A stretch of 20,082 bases of DNA from XYA12-FULL-58-9 sp001798605 (GCA_036736205.1 DAINMX010000102.1:1-20082), one strand, 5' to 3'. Counted from the stretch's first letter, positions 7,987 to 16,248 are shown. Program-made: numbers and translations. Notes: generated by a model not told the origin, from the letters alone.

Positions 7987-10851
7987 GTGAATTGGTTAGC
8001 CTGTTGGGTAACCCAGAAATCAACGGCGTGGATTGTGGTGGTGGGGGTCTTCGTGGTGGCCGCTGTCAGCCTCTATCAGACGACCCGCTTGCAACACGAA
8101 GACGACCTGTTGGCGTTCTTGCCCCACGACAACCCTGATGTCGCTCTGTTTGACTCCATCAATCGAGAGTTTGGCACGACGGATCTCGCCCTCGTCGGCA
8201 TTGAGGTGGCCAACCCATTTGACCCCGCTTTCCTGCGTACCCTGCAGAAGGTCACGCGCGATCTCGACCAAATGGCTGAGCTCAACCACGTGCAATCCTT
8301 GACCAATGTCATCGACTTCACGCCCGACCCGGTGTTTGGCGGTATCGTCACTGCACCGCTCGTGGATCAGATCCCCGAGGACCTTGCGGCACAAGAAGCG
8401 CTGCGGACCAAGGTGATGTCCCGTGACGCCATCGTCGGCAACCTCATCTCGGGCAAGGCCGATGCTGTACTCATCTATTGCTACTTGGCGCACAACACCG
8501 ATCCGCGGTTCGTCGCGAACCAAATCCGCGCGGCTGTCAATGAAGGTTTTCCTACATTGCCGAAATACTGGGGTGGCGGACCATTCGTCTCCACGTACAT
8601 ATATGACACCACGAGCCACGACTTGCGCCGCCTGACGCCGTGGGCGGTGTTGGTGATTGTCTTCATTATGATGCTGGTGTTTCGCGATTTGATTGGCACG
8701 GGTGTCGTGTTGTTCTCTACTGCAATTGGGACTCTTGTGTCTCTCGGCATCATGGCGACGGCAGGTGTGAAGTTCAACATCGTCCTGAGCGCCATGCCCG
8801 TGGTGCTCTTTGCCATTGGCAGTGCGTACGGTGTGCACGTGCTGGCCCGGTACTACGCACTCGCCAAAGAACTCGACCCGTCAATAGCCTTGTCCCGGGC
8901 GGTGGAAGAGACGGGTCCCGTGGTCATCGCTGCCGGCCTAACCACAGCGGCCAGCCTTGCGTCGTTCATGCTCATGGACATCGAGCCCTTGCGCACCTTC
9001 GGCCTGTTCTCTGCAATCGGTATCATCGCGAGCTTGCTTTTGGCCCTTACGTTCGTCCCAGCGGTGATCGCCCTTACGCGGCTGCGCCGTGCTCCTGCAC
9101 GCTCACGGCTGATGCGTGAGCCTCTGGCTCGACTGACGGTTTTTGCCGCCAACCATCGCGTCCGCGTCGGGTTAGCCTTGATCTTGGTGGCGCTGATCGG
9201 TGCCGGATTCGTCGGCCGGGTCGATACGCGTGTTGACCAGTCGACGTTCTTTTCTCGAGGAAGTCCACCCGATCGAGCTGAACGCTTCTTGAGTGAGCAC
9301 TTTGGCGGCAGCCAATTCGTGCAGATATTTCTGACCGGTGACATGGGCGCGCCACACGTGTTGCGCGAGGTTCGCCGCCTCGCGGACCAGCTCTCTCTTC
9401 TCGAGCACGTGTCTTCGGTCATACACATTGGCGACATTCTGGCGCAATCGAACGACGCCATGAACGGCCAAGCGCGAATTCCCGATACTGCGGAACAAGT
9501 GGGATCTCTGTTGGCATTTCTCGACGACCCCTCTGTGGGGCAGATGATGACCCGTGACCGCTCCCGCGGTGTGTTGCATGTAAAACTTGGCGTTGCGCGC
9601 GCAGATGCTGTCGAGAAGGTCCTCGGGGAGATTGAACAGGTGGTCGCACAGAGCCTCGTGACCGAGTTCGTTGTTGCTTTCTCTGGAACTCCCGAAGTGG
9701 AAAACCGTTTGCGCGACGTGGTCGCCTGGCGCGTATTGGCCCTGGTCAGTGCCTTCGCCGAGCCGCTGTCGACCGAGCTTGAATTGAAACTACGACGGGA
9801 GATCCCATGGTCGCCAGAAAAGCTCGACAATCGTGTGATCGAGGAGCATCTTGCACGATTTTTGCTCTCGCAGGAGAACCCAGTTCCCCTGGGTGACGAC
9901 GACGTCCAGCTTGCCGCAACAGTGGCGCAGGCCGTGACACGGTTGGGACGAGCGGTCGCGGAGCCGCGTCTGGCGGCCGCCCTCGAAGAGGTAGGGCTGT
10001 CGAAGGTCGACGCCGCAGATCTCGGATTCGCCCTGCTGGGACCGTTGGAATCAATGTGGGCGATGCAGAAGGCCCGGCAGAGGGCGGAACACCTGATCGC
10101 CGCGGTGGGGATACCCGTTCCAGAGGGCGGTGCGGGCTCGCGCCTGGTGGCTGCCCTGACTCAGGCGATGCTCGATCTCGAGTGCCCCACCGCGATGATC
10201 CCGTCGGTCACGCCCGCGGGCACTCTGACCGCACAGGTCAACGGCCTGCCGGTGATGCATCGCGGCCTGTCTGAGAGTGTCACCAAGAACCAAATCTATA
10301 GCCTCGTGGCCGCGCTGGGGTTGGTGTGGCTTATCATGTCTTTGATGTTTCGCTCCTTTGTCACCGGTCTGTTGGCGATTGCACCAACGGTGCTGACCCT
10401 GTGTGTCGTGTACGGTGGCATGGGATTGGTGGGTGTTCATCTCGATATCGGTACTTCGATGCTCGCATGCATTGTGCTTGGTTCCGGGGTGGACTACGCC
10501 ATTCACCTGGTGTCCGCCTGGCGGGCACCAGCCGATGGGAACCGTGCGGATGCTGCCCGCGCGGCAGCGTCCACGACCGGTCCAGCCATTTGGACCAACG
10601 CCATCATGGTGACCGCCGGATTTGCGGTGTTGGCATTGGGAGAAGCCAAGCCGCTGCAGAACGTGGGTAGCCTGACAGCGGTCTCGATGATTGCCGCGGC
10701 ACTCGCCACCTTCCTCGCCATACCCGTCTTGGCTCGCCGGACGTCGTATCGAGGACTTGGGGAACCGCTTGCTGAGGCATCGAAGGTTGCTGTGGAAGGC
10801 GAGGCCGCACGACTCGACCCGACTCGACGTCGTTCCAGTGAACAACCGTAA
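7987..10851 (+). CDS. RND-superfamily (MMPL/HAE3-type) exporter with enlarged second periplasmic domain
   Basis: Inner-membrane proton-driven exporter of the hydrophobic-cargo type. The GTG at 7987 follows AGGAG (7976-7980) by 6 bases. The 954-aa product has the two-fold RND layout: a transmembrane helix at ~13-30, a periplasmic domain (~31-215), helices at ~217-365, a seventh helix at ~393-410, a second periplasmic domain (~411-768) and helices at ~770-920. Family-like segments include PVVLFAIGSAYGVHVLARYY (271-290) and its counterpart CIVLGSGVDYAIHLVSAW (828-845). The second periplasmic domain carries a mostly helical segment of roughly 160 residues (~577-738) between a GTP-E-V-E-N element and the N-G-L-P-V-M-H-R-G segment that leads into helix 8; this looks like an insertion. 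The neighbouring LolA-like and barrel genes suggest transport towards the outer membrane. The cargo is unknown. Confidence 0.9.
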   Translation: MNWLACWVTQKSTAWIVVVGVFVVAAVSLYQTTRLQHEDDLLAFLPHDNPDVALFDSINREFGTTDLALVGIEVANPFDPAFLRTLQKVTRDLDQMAELNHVQSLTNVIDFTPDPVFGGIVTAPLVDQIPEDLAAQEALRTKVMSRDAIVGNLISGKADAVLIYCYLAHNTDPRFVANQIRAAVNEGFPTLPKYWGGGPFVSTYIYDTTSHDLRRLTPWAVLVIVFIMMLVFRDLIGTGVVLFSTAIGTLVSLGIMATAGVKFNIVLSAMPVVLFAIGSAYGVHVLARYYALAKELDPSIALSRAVEETGPVVIAAGLTTAASLASFMLMDIEPLRTFGLFSAIGIIASLLLALTFVPAVIALTRLRRAPARSRLMREPLARLTVFAANHRVRVGLALILVALIGAGFVGRVDTRVDQSTFFSRGSPPDRAERFLSEHFGGSQFVQIFLTGDMGAPHVLREVRRLADQLSLLEHVSSVIHIGDILAQSNDAMNGQARIPDTAEQVGSLLAFLDDPSVGQMMTRDRSRGVLHVKLGVARADAVEKVLGEIEQVVAQSLVTEFVVAFSGTPEVENRLRDVVAWRVLALVSAFAEPLSTELELKLRREIPWSPEKLDNRVIEEHLARFLLSQENPVPLGDDDVQLAATVAQAVTRLGRAVAEPRLAAALEEVGLSKVDAADLGFALLGPLESMWAMQKARQRAEHLIAAVGIPVPEGGAGSRLVAALTQAMLDLECPTAMIPSVTPAGTLTAQVNGLPVMHRGLSESVTKNQIYSLVAALGLVWLIMSLMFRSFVTGLLAIAPTVLTLCVVYGGMGLVGVHLDIGTSMLACIVLGSGVDYAIHLVSAWRAPADGNRADAARAAASTTGPAIWTNAIMVTAGFAVLALGEAKPLQNVGSLTAVSMIAAALATFLAIPVLARRTSYRGLGEPLAEASKVAVEGEAARLDPTRRRSSEQP

Positions 10852-10874
10852 CGGTGGCGCTGATGACCCAAATA

Positions 10875-10902
10875 CACCATCAAATGCTAATCGCTGATGG
10901 TG
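10875..10902. repeat. 8-bp inverted repeat between the RND and LolA-like genes
   Basis: CACCATCA (10875-10882) pairs exactly with TGATGGTG (10895-10902) around a 12-base loop, 24 bases after the RND stop. There is no T-run on either side, so it is not a textbook terminator. It could be a weak terminator, an mRNA stability element or an operator for the next gene. Confidence 0.35.
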
Positions 10903-10978
10903 ATTCGGGGATGACTGGTGTTTCAGTTTCCGAGTGCGCTATTGATTGCCGACATATTGAGCAATGGGAGTGACGATC

Positions 10979-11728
10979 ATGTTTCGTGTATTTGCGGCGT
11001 CTGTGTTTGGCGTCGCCATTTTGATTTCCTTCGCGAGTGTGGCCTGCGCACAGAGTGCTGATGACGTGCTCAAAGCACTCGATGCAGAGCTCAAACGCAG
11101 TAACAACCAGTTCGCCATGTTTAGGATGATAACCCTCGAGTCAGGCAAGTCCGAGCGGCAGATCGATTTCCAGGCCACCGTGAAGGGGACAGCACGACGC
11201 ATCGAGTTCACCGCGCCCGCTGACCTCAAGGGAACCAAGCTCCTCTTCCTTTCGGCGACACAAATGTACATCTATCTGCCGGCATTCAAGAAGGTTCGGC
11301 GAGTCGCCAGTCACGTGCAAGAACAGGGATTCATGGGTACGGCATTCGATTACGCCGAGACATCACTTGCGGTTTTCGGTGAGGTGTTTGCCGCGGAATC
11401 TGTGGACGTCAAAGGTGATTCATTGACGCTCAAGCTCCGTCGTCGTCCGGATGTCGACTTCGCCCATGCTCGCATCGAGATCGATATGAGCGCCGAGAGA
11501 CACCAACCCCTCGAGATTCGCTATTTCAACGACAAAGGCATGCGCGTCAAAACTGAGACACGAAGAGATCTGGTTTGCCAAGGAGACTTCTGCATGCCCC
11601 GCGAGGTTGTCATGATTGATCACACCCGCAGCGATCTGCAAACCACCATGAAGCTCGTGAAAGCCAAAACCGACCCGGGTGTGCCCGAATCCTATTTTAC
11701 CGTGCGGGCGTTGCAACGCGGCAATTGA
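10979..11728 (+). CDS. Periplasmic LolA-like outer-membrane lipoprotein-sorting protein
   Basis: Predicted periplasmic carrier for a lipid or lipoprotein. The ATG at 10979 has GGGAG (10966-10970) 8 bases upstream; the in-frame ATG at 10964 lacks a site. The 249-aa product has a Sec signal (MFRVFAASVFGVAILISFAS) with likely cleavage after A-C-A (residue 24). The mature part matches the LolA-like fold of RND-associated sorting proteins in layout: an N-terminal helix ADDVLKALDAELKRSNNQFA, half-barrel strands, and the pattern G-T-K-L-L-F-L-S-A-T-Q-M-Y-I-Y-L-P-A-F-K-K-V-R-R. The central F-M-G-T-A-F-D-Y-A-E is also typical. It lies between an RND exporter and a barrel gene, so the three probably act in one route. 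The cargo is not shown by sequence. Confidence 0.85.
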   Translation: MFRVFAASVFGVAILISFASVACAQSADDVLKALDAELKRSNNQFAMFRMITLESGKSERQIDFQATVKGTARRIEFTAPADLKGTKLLFLSATQMYIYLPAFKKVRRVASHVQEQGFMGTAFDYAETSLAVFGEVFAAESVDVKGDSLTLKLRRRPDVDFAHARIEIDMSAERHQPLEIRYFNDKGMRVKTETRRDLVCQGDFCMPREVVMIDHTRSDLQTTMKLVKAKTDPGVPESYFTVRALQRGN

Positions 11729-11781
11729 ATCCGGGTTTGTCGCTTCAACCGCACGTGGATATCCAATAACCGAGGAACATG

Positions 11782-13716
11782 ATGCATACTCGATACCCAT
11801 GGGTGGCAACTCGTTTTTGGCTGGTCGCCACGACGCTCCTTGAGCCCGCCGCCGCGTTGGCCCAATCGCGCAACGACGTTGTTGTGCCCGAGACTCCCCA
11901 AGCTCCGTTGCCTGCAGCCGAGGACAAATGGGCCGTTCTGGACGCTCCCGCGGGCGACAATCTGTGGATGGATGATCATGAGGCTCTACCTTGGGAGACA
12001 GGCGCGGCGACAGACGACAAAGGGGGAATTGAGCTGCAGTGGAGCGGATCCGTGCTGACGGAGGTTCACTACCGTACGGCCGAGATGGTGATGGGTGCGC
12101 ATTACGACCGTCGGGTGCTACCTCAACAATTTTCCCGCAATGAGAACAGTCTCAACCTGCGACTGCGCGCTGGCAGTGACAGCATCCACGGTGTGGCGGA
12201 TCTCGACTTCGATTGGATGGGTTTTGCTGAGAACCTCAGCGACCTGACGCATCTCGGTGCCCCCGAGATTGTGTCCCCGTACCGACTGCAGGCCCACGAG
12301 CTCTACGTGCAAGGCACGGACTTGTTCGTCAGCGGCCTCGACCTGCGTTTGGGGCAACAGACCGTCGCATGGGGTGTGGGTGACCAATTCAATCCGACCA
12401 ACAACCTCAACTCGAGTGATCTCGAGAATGTCCTGCTTTTTGGCCGTCAGGTAGCGAACCTCATGGCCAGGGTCGACTATGCCATCACCGACATCTGGAG
12501 TGTGAGCGCCGTCGCGGTGCCGATATTCAAACCAGCATTGTTACCCGCCACGGGCCCTCTGGCGCTCACGGCGGTAGATCGGTTGCCCTTTCTCTCGGAG
12601 GACTTGCGCTGGCGCCTTCACTCGGAGCGTGAGCTCGGCCGTAGGGTGAGCACCAGCAATCCGGGTGATGATTACCCGACCGTGGTGACGAAGATCACTC
12701 CGGTATTGCCCGAGTCGACTCCCGAGAACGCACAGTGGGCGCTGCGAATCGTTGGGACCATGGCCAATCAAGATGTCGCGCTCAGTTATTACCGTGGTCG
12801 GACGGACTTCCCTGTTGCGGTGCAGAACCGTGTTAGCCAAACCAACCGGGCGGTTTGCGATCCCGAGTTCCCCGAGCAATGCACTCTCGGTTTTCTCGAG
12901 ACAGAGGTCACATTGCGTTATCCGAAGATGCAAGTCGTGGGTCTCAATCTCGCCGGCGAAGTCAATCCGTTCGGTTGGCTCGCCGATGTGTTTGAGCCGA
13001 TTGGCTACCGTCTCGAGGTTGGTCTCTACATTCCCAGCGAACGGCGCTTCACCATCATGCAAGACAACATTGAGCTGCTCGGTGTCACCTATGATGGGGA
13101 GTATGATTACGACTACGACGGCGTCGCCGGTGGCGCCCGACCTTTGGTGGTCGATTCGACTCCCTTTGCCAAGTGGGTGCTCGGTCTCGATTACAGCTTT
13201 GGTCGATACGTCTATGCGAACGTCATGTGGGTTCACGGTATGGTCGACGAATTCGGCGCTGGCGATTTCTTATCGGGCGACAACGACGGTGGTGGCTGGT
13301 CCGTCCGCGAGGGCAGCGTCGAGGGCAGCGCGGGCTCTTGCGTTCTTGAGGGAAGTGGCGAGAAGTGCGCCACGGAGACGTTACGCCGTCGTCTGGGCGA
13401 CTACCTGGTGGTCGGCGTCGATGTCAGCCTTCTCGACAAGAAAGCGTTGGTGCGCCTGTTCACCATCTGGGACCTCGGCGGCATCTATTTCGAAGAGTGG
13501 AACAAGGATCAGAACAAGCGAGTCCGTACCCACAAAGCCTTCTACACCGACGAGGGCCTCTCCGCAGTCATCTACCCCGAAGTACAATATGACTTCGGCC
13601 AGGGTTTTCGTCTCTCCCTCGGCGCTTTCCTGCAACTCGGCAAGGACTACACCAAGTTTGGCGAAGCCGCCGCCGGCGGTTCCTCCGTATGGACGCGCGG
13701 TACGTTTGCGTTCTGA
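11782..13716 (+). CDS. Outer-membrane beta-barrel protein, DUF1302-like
   Basis: Predicted outer-membrane protein of 644 aa. Two adjacent ATGs (11779, 11782) exist; 11782 is chosen because AGGA at 11773-11776 then has a 5-base spacer. A Sec signal ends in A-A-A-L-A (cleavage near residue 27). The mature protein has a short acidic linker, then many alternating strands and a terminal phenylalanine (T-F-A-F), as expected for barrel assembly. The segment around LGQQTVAWGVGDQFNPTNNL resembles DUF1302-type barrels that occur next to RND exporters and LolA-like proteins. It starts 53 bases after the LolA-like gene and its stop lies 6 bases from that of the converging gene. I infer a role as the outer-membrane end of the transport set. 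Confidence 0.85.
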   Translation: MHTRYPWVATRFWLVATTLLEPAAALAQSRNDVVVPETPQAPLPAAEDKWAVLDAPAGDNLWMDDHEALPWETGAATDDKGGIELQWSGSVLTEVHYRTAEMVMGAHYDRRVLPQQFSRNENSLNLRLRAGSDSIHGVADLDFDWMGFAENLSDLTHLGAPEIVSPYRLQAHELYVQGTDLFVSGLDLRLGQQTVAWGVGDQFNPTNNLNSSDLENVLLFGRQVANLMARVDYAITDIWSVSAVAVPIFKPALLPATGPLALTAVDRLPFLSEDLRWRLHSERELGRRVSTSNPGDDYPTVVTKITPVLPESTPENAQWALRIVGTMANQDVALSYYRGRTDFPVAVQNRVSQTNRAVCDPEFPEQCTLGFLETEVTLRYPKMQVVGLNLAGEVNPFGWLADVFEPIGYRLEVGLYIPSERRFTIMQDNIELLGVTYDGEYDYDYDGVAGGARPLVVDSTPFAKWVLGLDYSFGRYVYANVMWVHGMVDEFGAGDFLSGDNDGGGWSVREGSVEGSAGSCVLEGSGEKCATETLRRRLGDYLVVGVDVSLLDKKALVRLFTIWDLGGIYFEEWNKDQNKRVRTHKAFYTDEGLSAVIYPEVQYDFGQGFRLSLGAFLQLGKDYTKFGEAAAGGSSVWTRGTFAF

Positions 13717-13722
13717 ACTTTC

Positions 13723-14382
13723 TCACTCTCCAATGATCAGGGTGAGGGAGAAGGATCGCGGTTGGGATTTGTCCTCTATTTCGGGGGGGCGCCGCTCGAT
13801 GAGGCGCAGGGTTGCCCGACCCGGGCGAATCATGGCGGCGGATATGGACGCGGTGGGTTTGCCGTCCGTCCCGCTGGCGGTGTGCCCGATTCGTGTGACG
13901 CTGAAAGATTGCGGGTGGCCTTTGACTTCCCAGCGGTACCCGGCGGCGGTGTTCTCTGTCAAGCTAAGCTCGAGAACCGCGCCCACGGTGGTGCGGACTG
14001 ACTTCCCATTGTCTGCAAGGGTGATCGGGCGTTGGCCCAATTGCTGCTCGGCGGCCATGCGTGCAGCACAGGATGAAAGGAACTCGGCGAGCACCGCTCG
14101 CGCGCCATGGGTGGCGTTGTCCGCGTCATGCAGGGCCACCAACTCACTAAGGACTTGATCGTCGAGATCGCTAAGGCGACTGGCGTATCGGACGACGACC
14201 ATCGCATCATAAAAAGACACAGGATCGGTGGTATTGAGAAGATCCTCGAGTGTTCGAGAAACCAGGTGGATGTCGCACATCGCCCCAGAGGTTAGCGCAC
14301 TCTGTGCGTTGTCACCACATTGCATCGCGTAGTTCGCGTAGTTCAGGGGCTCCGCCCCTGGGCCGGGGTCGATCATTGTCAT
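13723..14382 (-). CDS. Protein with C-terminal chagasin-like (I42) cysteine-protease-inhibitor domain
   Basis: The only convincing minus-strand gene. The ATG at 14382 gives 219 aa; TTG at 14388 is an alternative and no strong ribosome site is visible. Residues ~119-219 match the chagasin/I42 pattern: V-G-A-V-L-E-L-S-L-T, then E-N-T-A-A-G-Y-R-W-E-V in place of the usual N-P-T-T-G-Y, then I-R-P-G-R-A-T-L, then R-R-P near 197-199 and a final F-S-L-T-L strand. The Gly-rich L4 loop is poorly conserved. Residues 1-115 form a helical domain with four Cys that I do not recognise. I42 inhibitors are usually exported, yet no signal peptide is visible, so the start may be wrong or the 5' end damaged. 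Confidence 0.75.
   Translation of the reverse strand: MTMIDPGPGAEPLNYANYAMQCGDNAQSALTSGAMCDIHLVSRTLEDLLNTTDPVSFYDAMVVVRYASRLSDLDDQVLSELVALHDADNATHGARAVLAEFLSSCAARMAAEQQLGQRPITLADNGKSVRTTVGAVLELSLTENTAAGYRWEVKGHPQSFSVTRIGHTASGTDGKPTASISAAMIRPGRATLRLIERRPPEIEDKSQPRSFSLTLIIGE
14327..14360. repeat. Tandem GCGTAGTTC pair joined to a perfect 7-bp hairpin
   Basis: GCGTAGTTC occurs twice back to back (14327-14335, 14336-14344). It runs into CAGGGGC-TCC-GCCCCTG (14344-14360), a perfect stem with a 3-base loop. As now called, both lie inside the 5' end of the minus-strand gene, where the pair encodes N-Y-A-N-Y-A. They could instead be an intergenic palindrome if that gene starts further in. Confidence 0.45.
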
Positions 14383-14448
14383 ATACAAGGTGATCCATGA
14401 CGCGAAGGTCGAGATCGTGGACTACCACGGCTGATCGAAGGAGTGACC

Positions 14449-14583
14449 ATGACGACCCTACCGAAGAATCGGCCACCTACCCATCCTGTCTGGCTGAACG
14501 GCCAGCGCAACTGGGATCTTTGGCAGGCGATGCGCTCACCCGAAGCGCGAGAGATTCAGCGGATTAAGCCAGTAGCCGCGTGA
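14449..14583 (+). CDS. 44-aa small protein coupled to the recombinase gene
   Basis: A short ORF with a very good ribosome site: GAAGGAG at 14437-14443, 5 bases before the ATG at 14449. The product has three Trp (15, 22, 25) in V-W-L-N-G-Q-R-N-W-D-L-W, a Pro-rich start and a basic amphipathic C-terminal helix (S-P-E-A-R-E-I-Q-R-I-K). Its stop TGA (14581-14583) overlaps the GTG start of the recombinase gene (14580-14582), the classic arrangement for translational coupling. I recognise no family. It may be a regulatory leader peptide or a small partner protein. Confidence 0.55.
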   Translation: MTTLPKNRPPTHPVWLNGQRNWDLWQAMRSPEAREIQRIKPVAA

Positions 14584-15482
14584 ATAACATGGACCGTTGG
14601 CTGGATCAGTTTCTCGATCACCTACGGGTGGAACGCAACTTGGCGGCGAATACCGTGGAGGCCTACGCCCGCGACTTGCAGGAGCTGGCTCGCCACCTCG
14701 ACAGTCAGAATGTAGGTTCGCCGAAAAAGGTAGCCACAGTCCATCTCGCCCGCTGGCTGCGCAGCCTTGCCGAGCGTGGTCAGTGCGCTGCGAGTCAAGC
14801 CCGTGCTCTGAGCGCCGTAAGACAGTTCTTCGTCTTTCTCTTGCGCGAGGGCAAAATCGACGCGAATCCTGTCGATGGCCTGAAGGGACCCAAGCATCGT
14901 CGCCCGCTGCCTGTGGTTCTTTCCCGGGGGCAGATGCTCGCCATGGTGGAGGCACCGGACGCGAAAAGCCCACGTGGCGCGCGCGACCGTGCCATGCTCG
15001 AGCTTCTTTATGGGTCCGGCCTGCGCGCCAGTGAGCTGGTGGGGCTGCGGCTCGACGATTTGCATCTCAACCTCGGGGTGGTTCGCCCCAAGGGCAAGGG
15101 CTCGAAGGAGAGGGTGGTGCCCTTGGGCAAACAGAGTATCGCCGCCATCGATCACTACCTCAGTCATGGTCGCAAGAATCTGCTCAAGGGCCGGCCGAGC
15201 GTTTTTGTCTTTATCGGCAACCGCGCCAAACCACTTACCCGCATGGGTCTATTCAAGATTGTCCGGCGCTATGCCACCGTGGCTGGCATTCCCCGATCCA
15301 TCTCCCCGCACAAGCTCCGCCATGCCTTTGCCACCCATTTGCTTCAGGGGGGTGCCGATCTACGGGCGGTGCAAGAGATGCTCGGCCATGCCGATATATC
15401 GACCACGGAGATCTACACCCACGTGGATCGGGAGGATCTCCAGAAGGTGGTGGATGAGCACCATCCTCTGGGTCGCGAATAA
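14580..15482 (+). CDS. xerD: Tyrosine recombinase XerD-like (chromosome dimer resolution)
   Basis: Site-specific recombinase expected to act with a partner at dif near the replication terminus. The 300-aa length and residue spacing match XerC/XerD closely. The N-terminal core-binding helices (residues ~5-100) are followed by the catalytic domain with Arg149 (G-S-G-L-R-A-S-E-L), Lys173 (K-G-K-G-S-K-E-R-V-V-P-L), His244 and Arg247 (H-K-L-R-H), His270 (L-G-H) and the nucleophile Tyr279 (T-E-I-Y-T-H-V). All six are present. The GTG start overlaps the stop of the 44-aa ORF. XerC is the alternative name; the spacing favours XerD. It lies near ScpAB, also a chromosome-segregation system, and nothing nearby suggests a mobile element. 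Confidence 0.93.
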   Translation: MNNMDRWLDQFLDHLRVERNLAANTVEAYARDLQELARHLDSQNVGSPKKVATVHLARWLRSLAERGQCAASQARALSAVRQFFVFLLREGKIDANPVDGLKGPKHRRPLPVVLSRGQMLAMVEAPDAKSPRGARDRAMLELLYGSGLRASELVGLRLDDLHLNLGVVRPKGKGSKERVVPLGKQSIAAIDHYLSHGRKNLLKGRPSVFVFIGNRAKPLTRMGLFKIVRRYATVAGIPRSISPHKLRHAFATHLLQGGADLRAVQEMLGHADISTTEIYTHVDREDLQKVVDEHHPLGRE

Positions 15483-15566
15483 CGAATTATCGCAACACTT
15501 GGTTGACCGTAGCGGGTGACCACCGTAAGAAGCACCGCTTGGCTGGACCCCAAAAGGAGTATCGAC

Positions 15567-16229
15567 GTGGGATCGGGTGACAACATCATTATGGAGATCA
15601 TCCTCGTCTTGGTGCCGATGATTCTCTCCTTGTCGGTGCACGAGTTTGCCCACGCATGGTCAGCGCGGCTTTTGGGTGACACCACGGCGCAGGCCGAGGG
15701 ACGCCTGACCCTCAATCCCTTGGCCCATATTGATCCCATCGGCACTCTATTGTTGCCGGTGATCCTCATCGTCTCTGCCAGTGGCTTCTTCTTTGGTTGG
15801 GCAAAGCCCGTACCGGTCAACCCCACCCGCTTCACCCGCAAGATCTCGATGCGCAAGGGAATGTTGCTGACCGCAGCGGCAGGTCCCGCGTCCAATCTGG
15901 TTTTGGCCGTTGTTTCTGCGGCGATACTCGCAGTCTTCTGGCACGGTGATCTGGTGGCAACCGATTCGGCCTTTGTCGGCCTTCTGATCAGAATGCTCAG
16001 CATCAACATTGCCCTCGCGGTGTTCAACTTGATTCCCATTGGGCCTCTCGACGGTCAGAAGGTTCTGGTCGGTCTGTTGCCCTACGAGAGCGCCACGAAG
16101 TTCGAGCGGTTCAACTATCAGTATGGCTCTTGGGCGATGCTCGCGGTGATCATTTTTGGTGCCCGCCTCATTGCAATTCCCTACAGCGCAATTATTACGG
16201 CGCTGCTCACGGTATTTCAGCTGCGCTGA
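15567..16229 (+). CDS. M50-family (site-2 protease-like) membrane zinc metalloprotease
   Basis: Polytopic inner-membrane protease of the small M50 type. The GTG at 15567 is chosen because AAAAGGAG (15552-15559) lies 7 bases upstream; a GTG at 15516 would add a polar, non-homologous leader. In the 220-aa product the zinc motif H-E-F-A-H is at residues 25-29, and the second metal-ligand motif N-L-I-P-I-G-P-L-D-G at 154-163 supplies Asp162. Hydrophobic segments lie at ~8-25, 56-78, 98-125, 137-157 and 187-217. A-A-A-G-P-A-S-N (103-110) is also typical. No PDZ domain is present. The substrate is unknown. Genes of this family often sit beside trpS and scpAB, as here. Confidence 0.92.
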   Translation: MGSGDNIIMEIILVLVPMILSLSVHEFAHAWSARLLGDTTAQAEGRLTLNPLAHIDPIGTLLLPVILIVSASGFFFGWAKPVPVNPTRFTRKISMRKGMLLTAAAGPASNLVLAVVSAAILAVFWHGDLVATDSAFVGLLIRMLSINIALAVFNLIPIGPLDGQKVLVGLLPYESATKFERFNYQYGSWAMLAVIIFGARLIAIPYSAIITALLTVFQLR

Positions 16230-16248
16230 GCGGTCTTTGGAGGTTTTC

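Noticed and set aside
12752..14158. 468-codon + strand frame overlapping the barrel gene and the minus-strand gene
   Set aside because: Low-complexity Ser/Arg/Thr composition typical of an out-of-frame reading. It conflicts with two better supported genes.
14397..14565. Alternative short + strand ORF (about 56 codons) overlapping the 44-aa ORF
   Set aside because: No Shine-Dalgarno sequence ahead of it, no coupling to the recombinase start, and low-complexity composition. The 44-aa frame has both signals.
14580..15482. The tyrosine recombinase as an integrase of a mobile element
   Set aside because: Its length and catalytic spacing match chromosomal XerD, and its neighbours are housekeeping genes with no att-like repeats or tRNA nearby.
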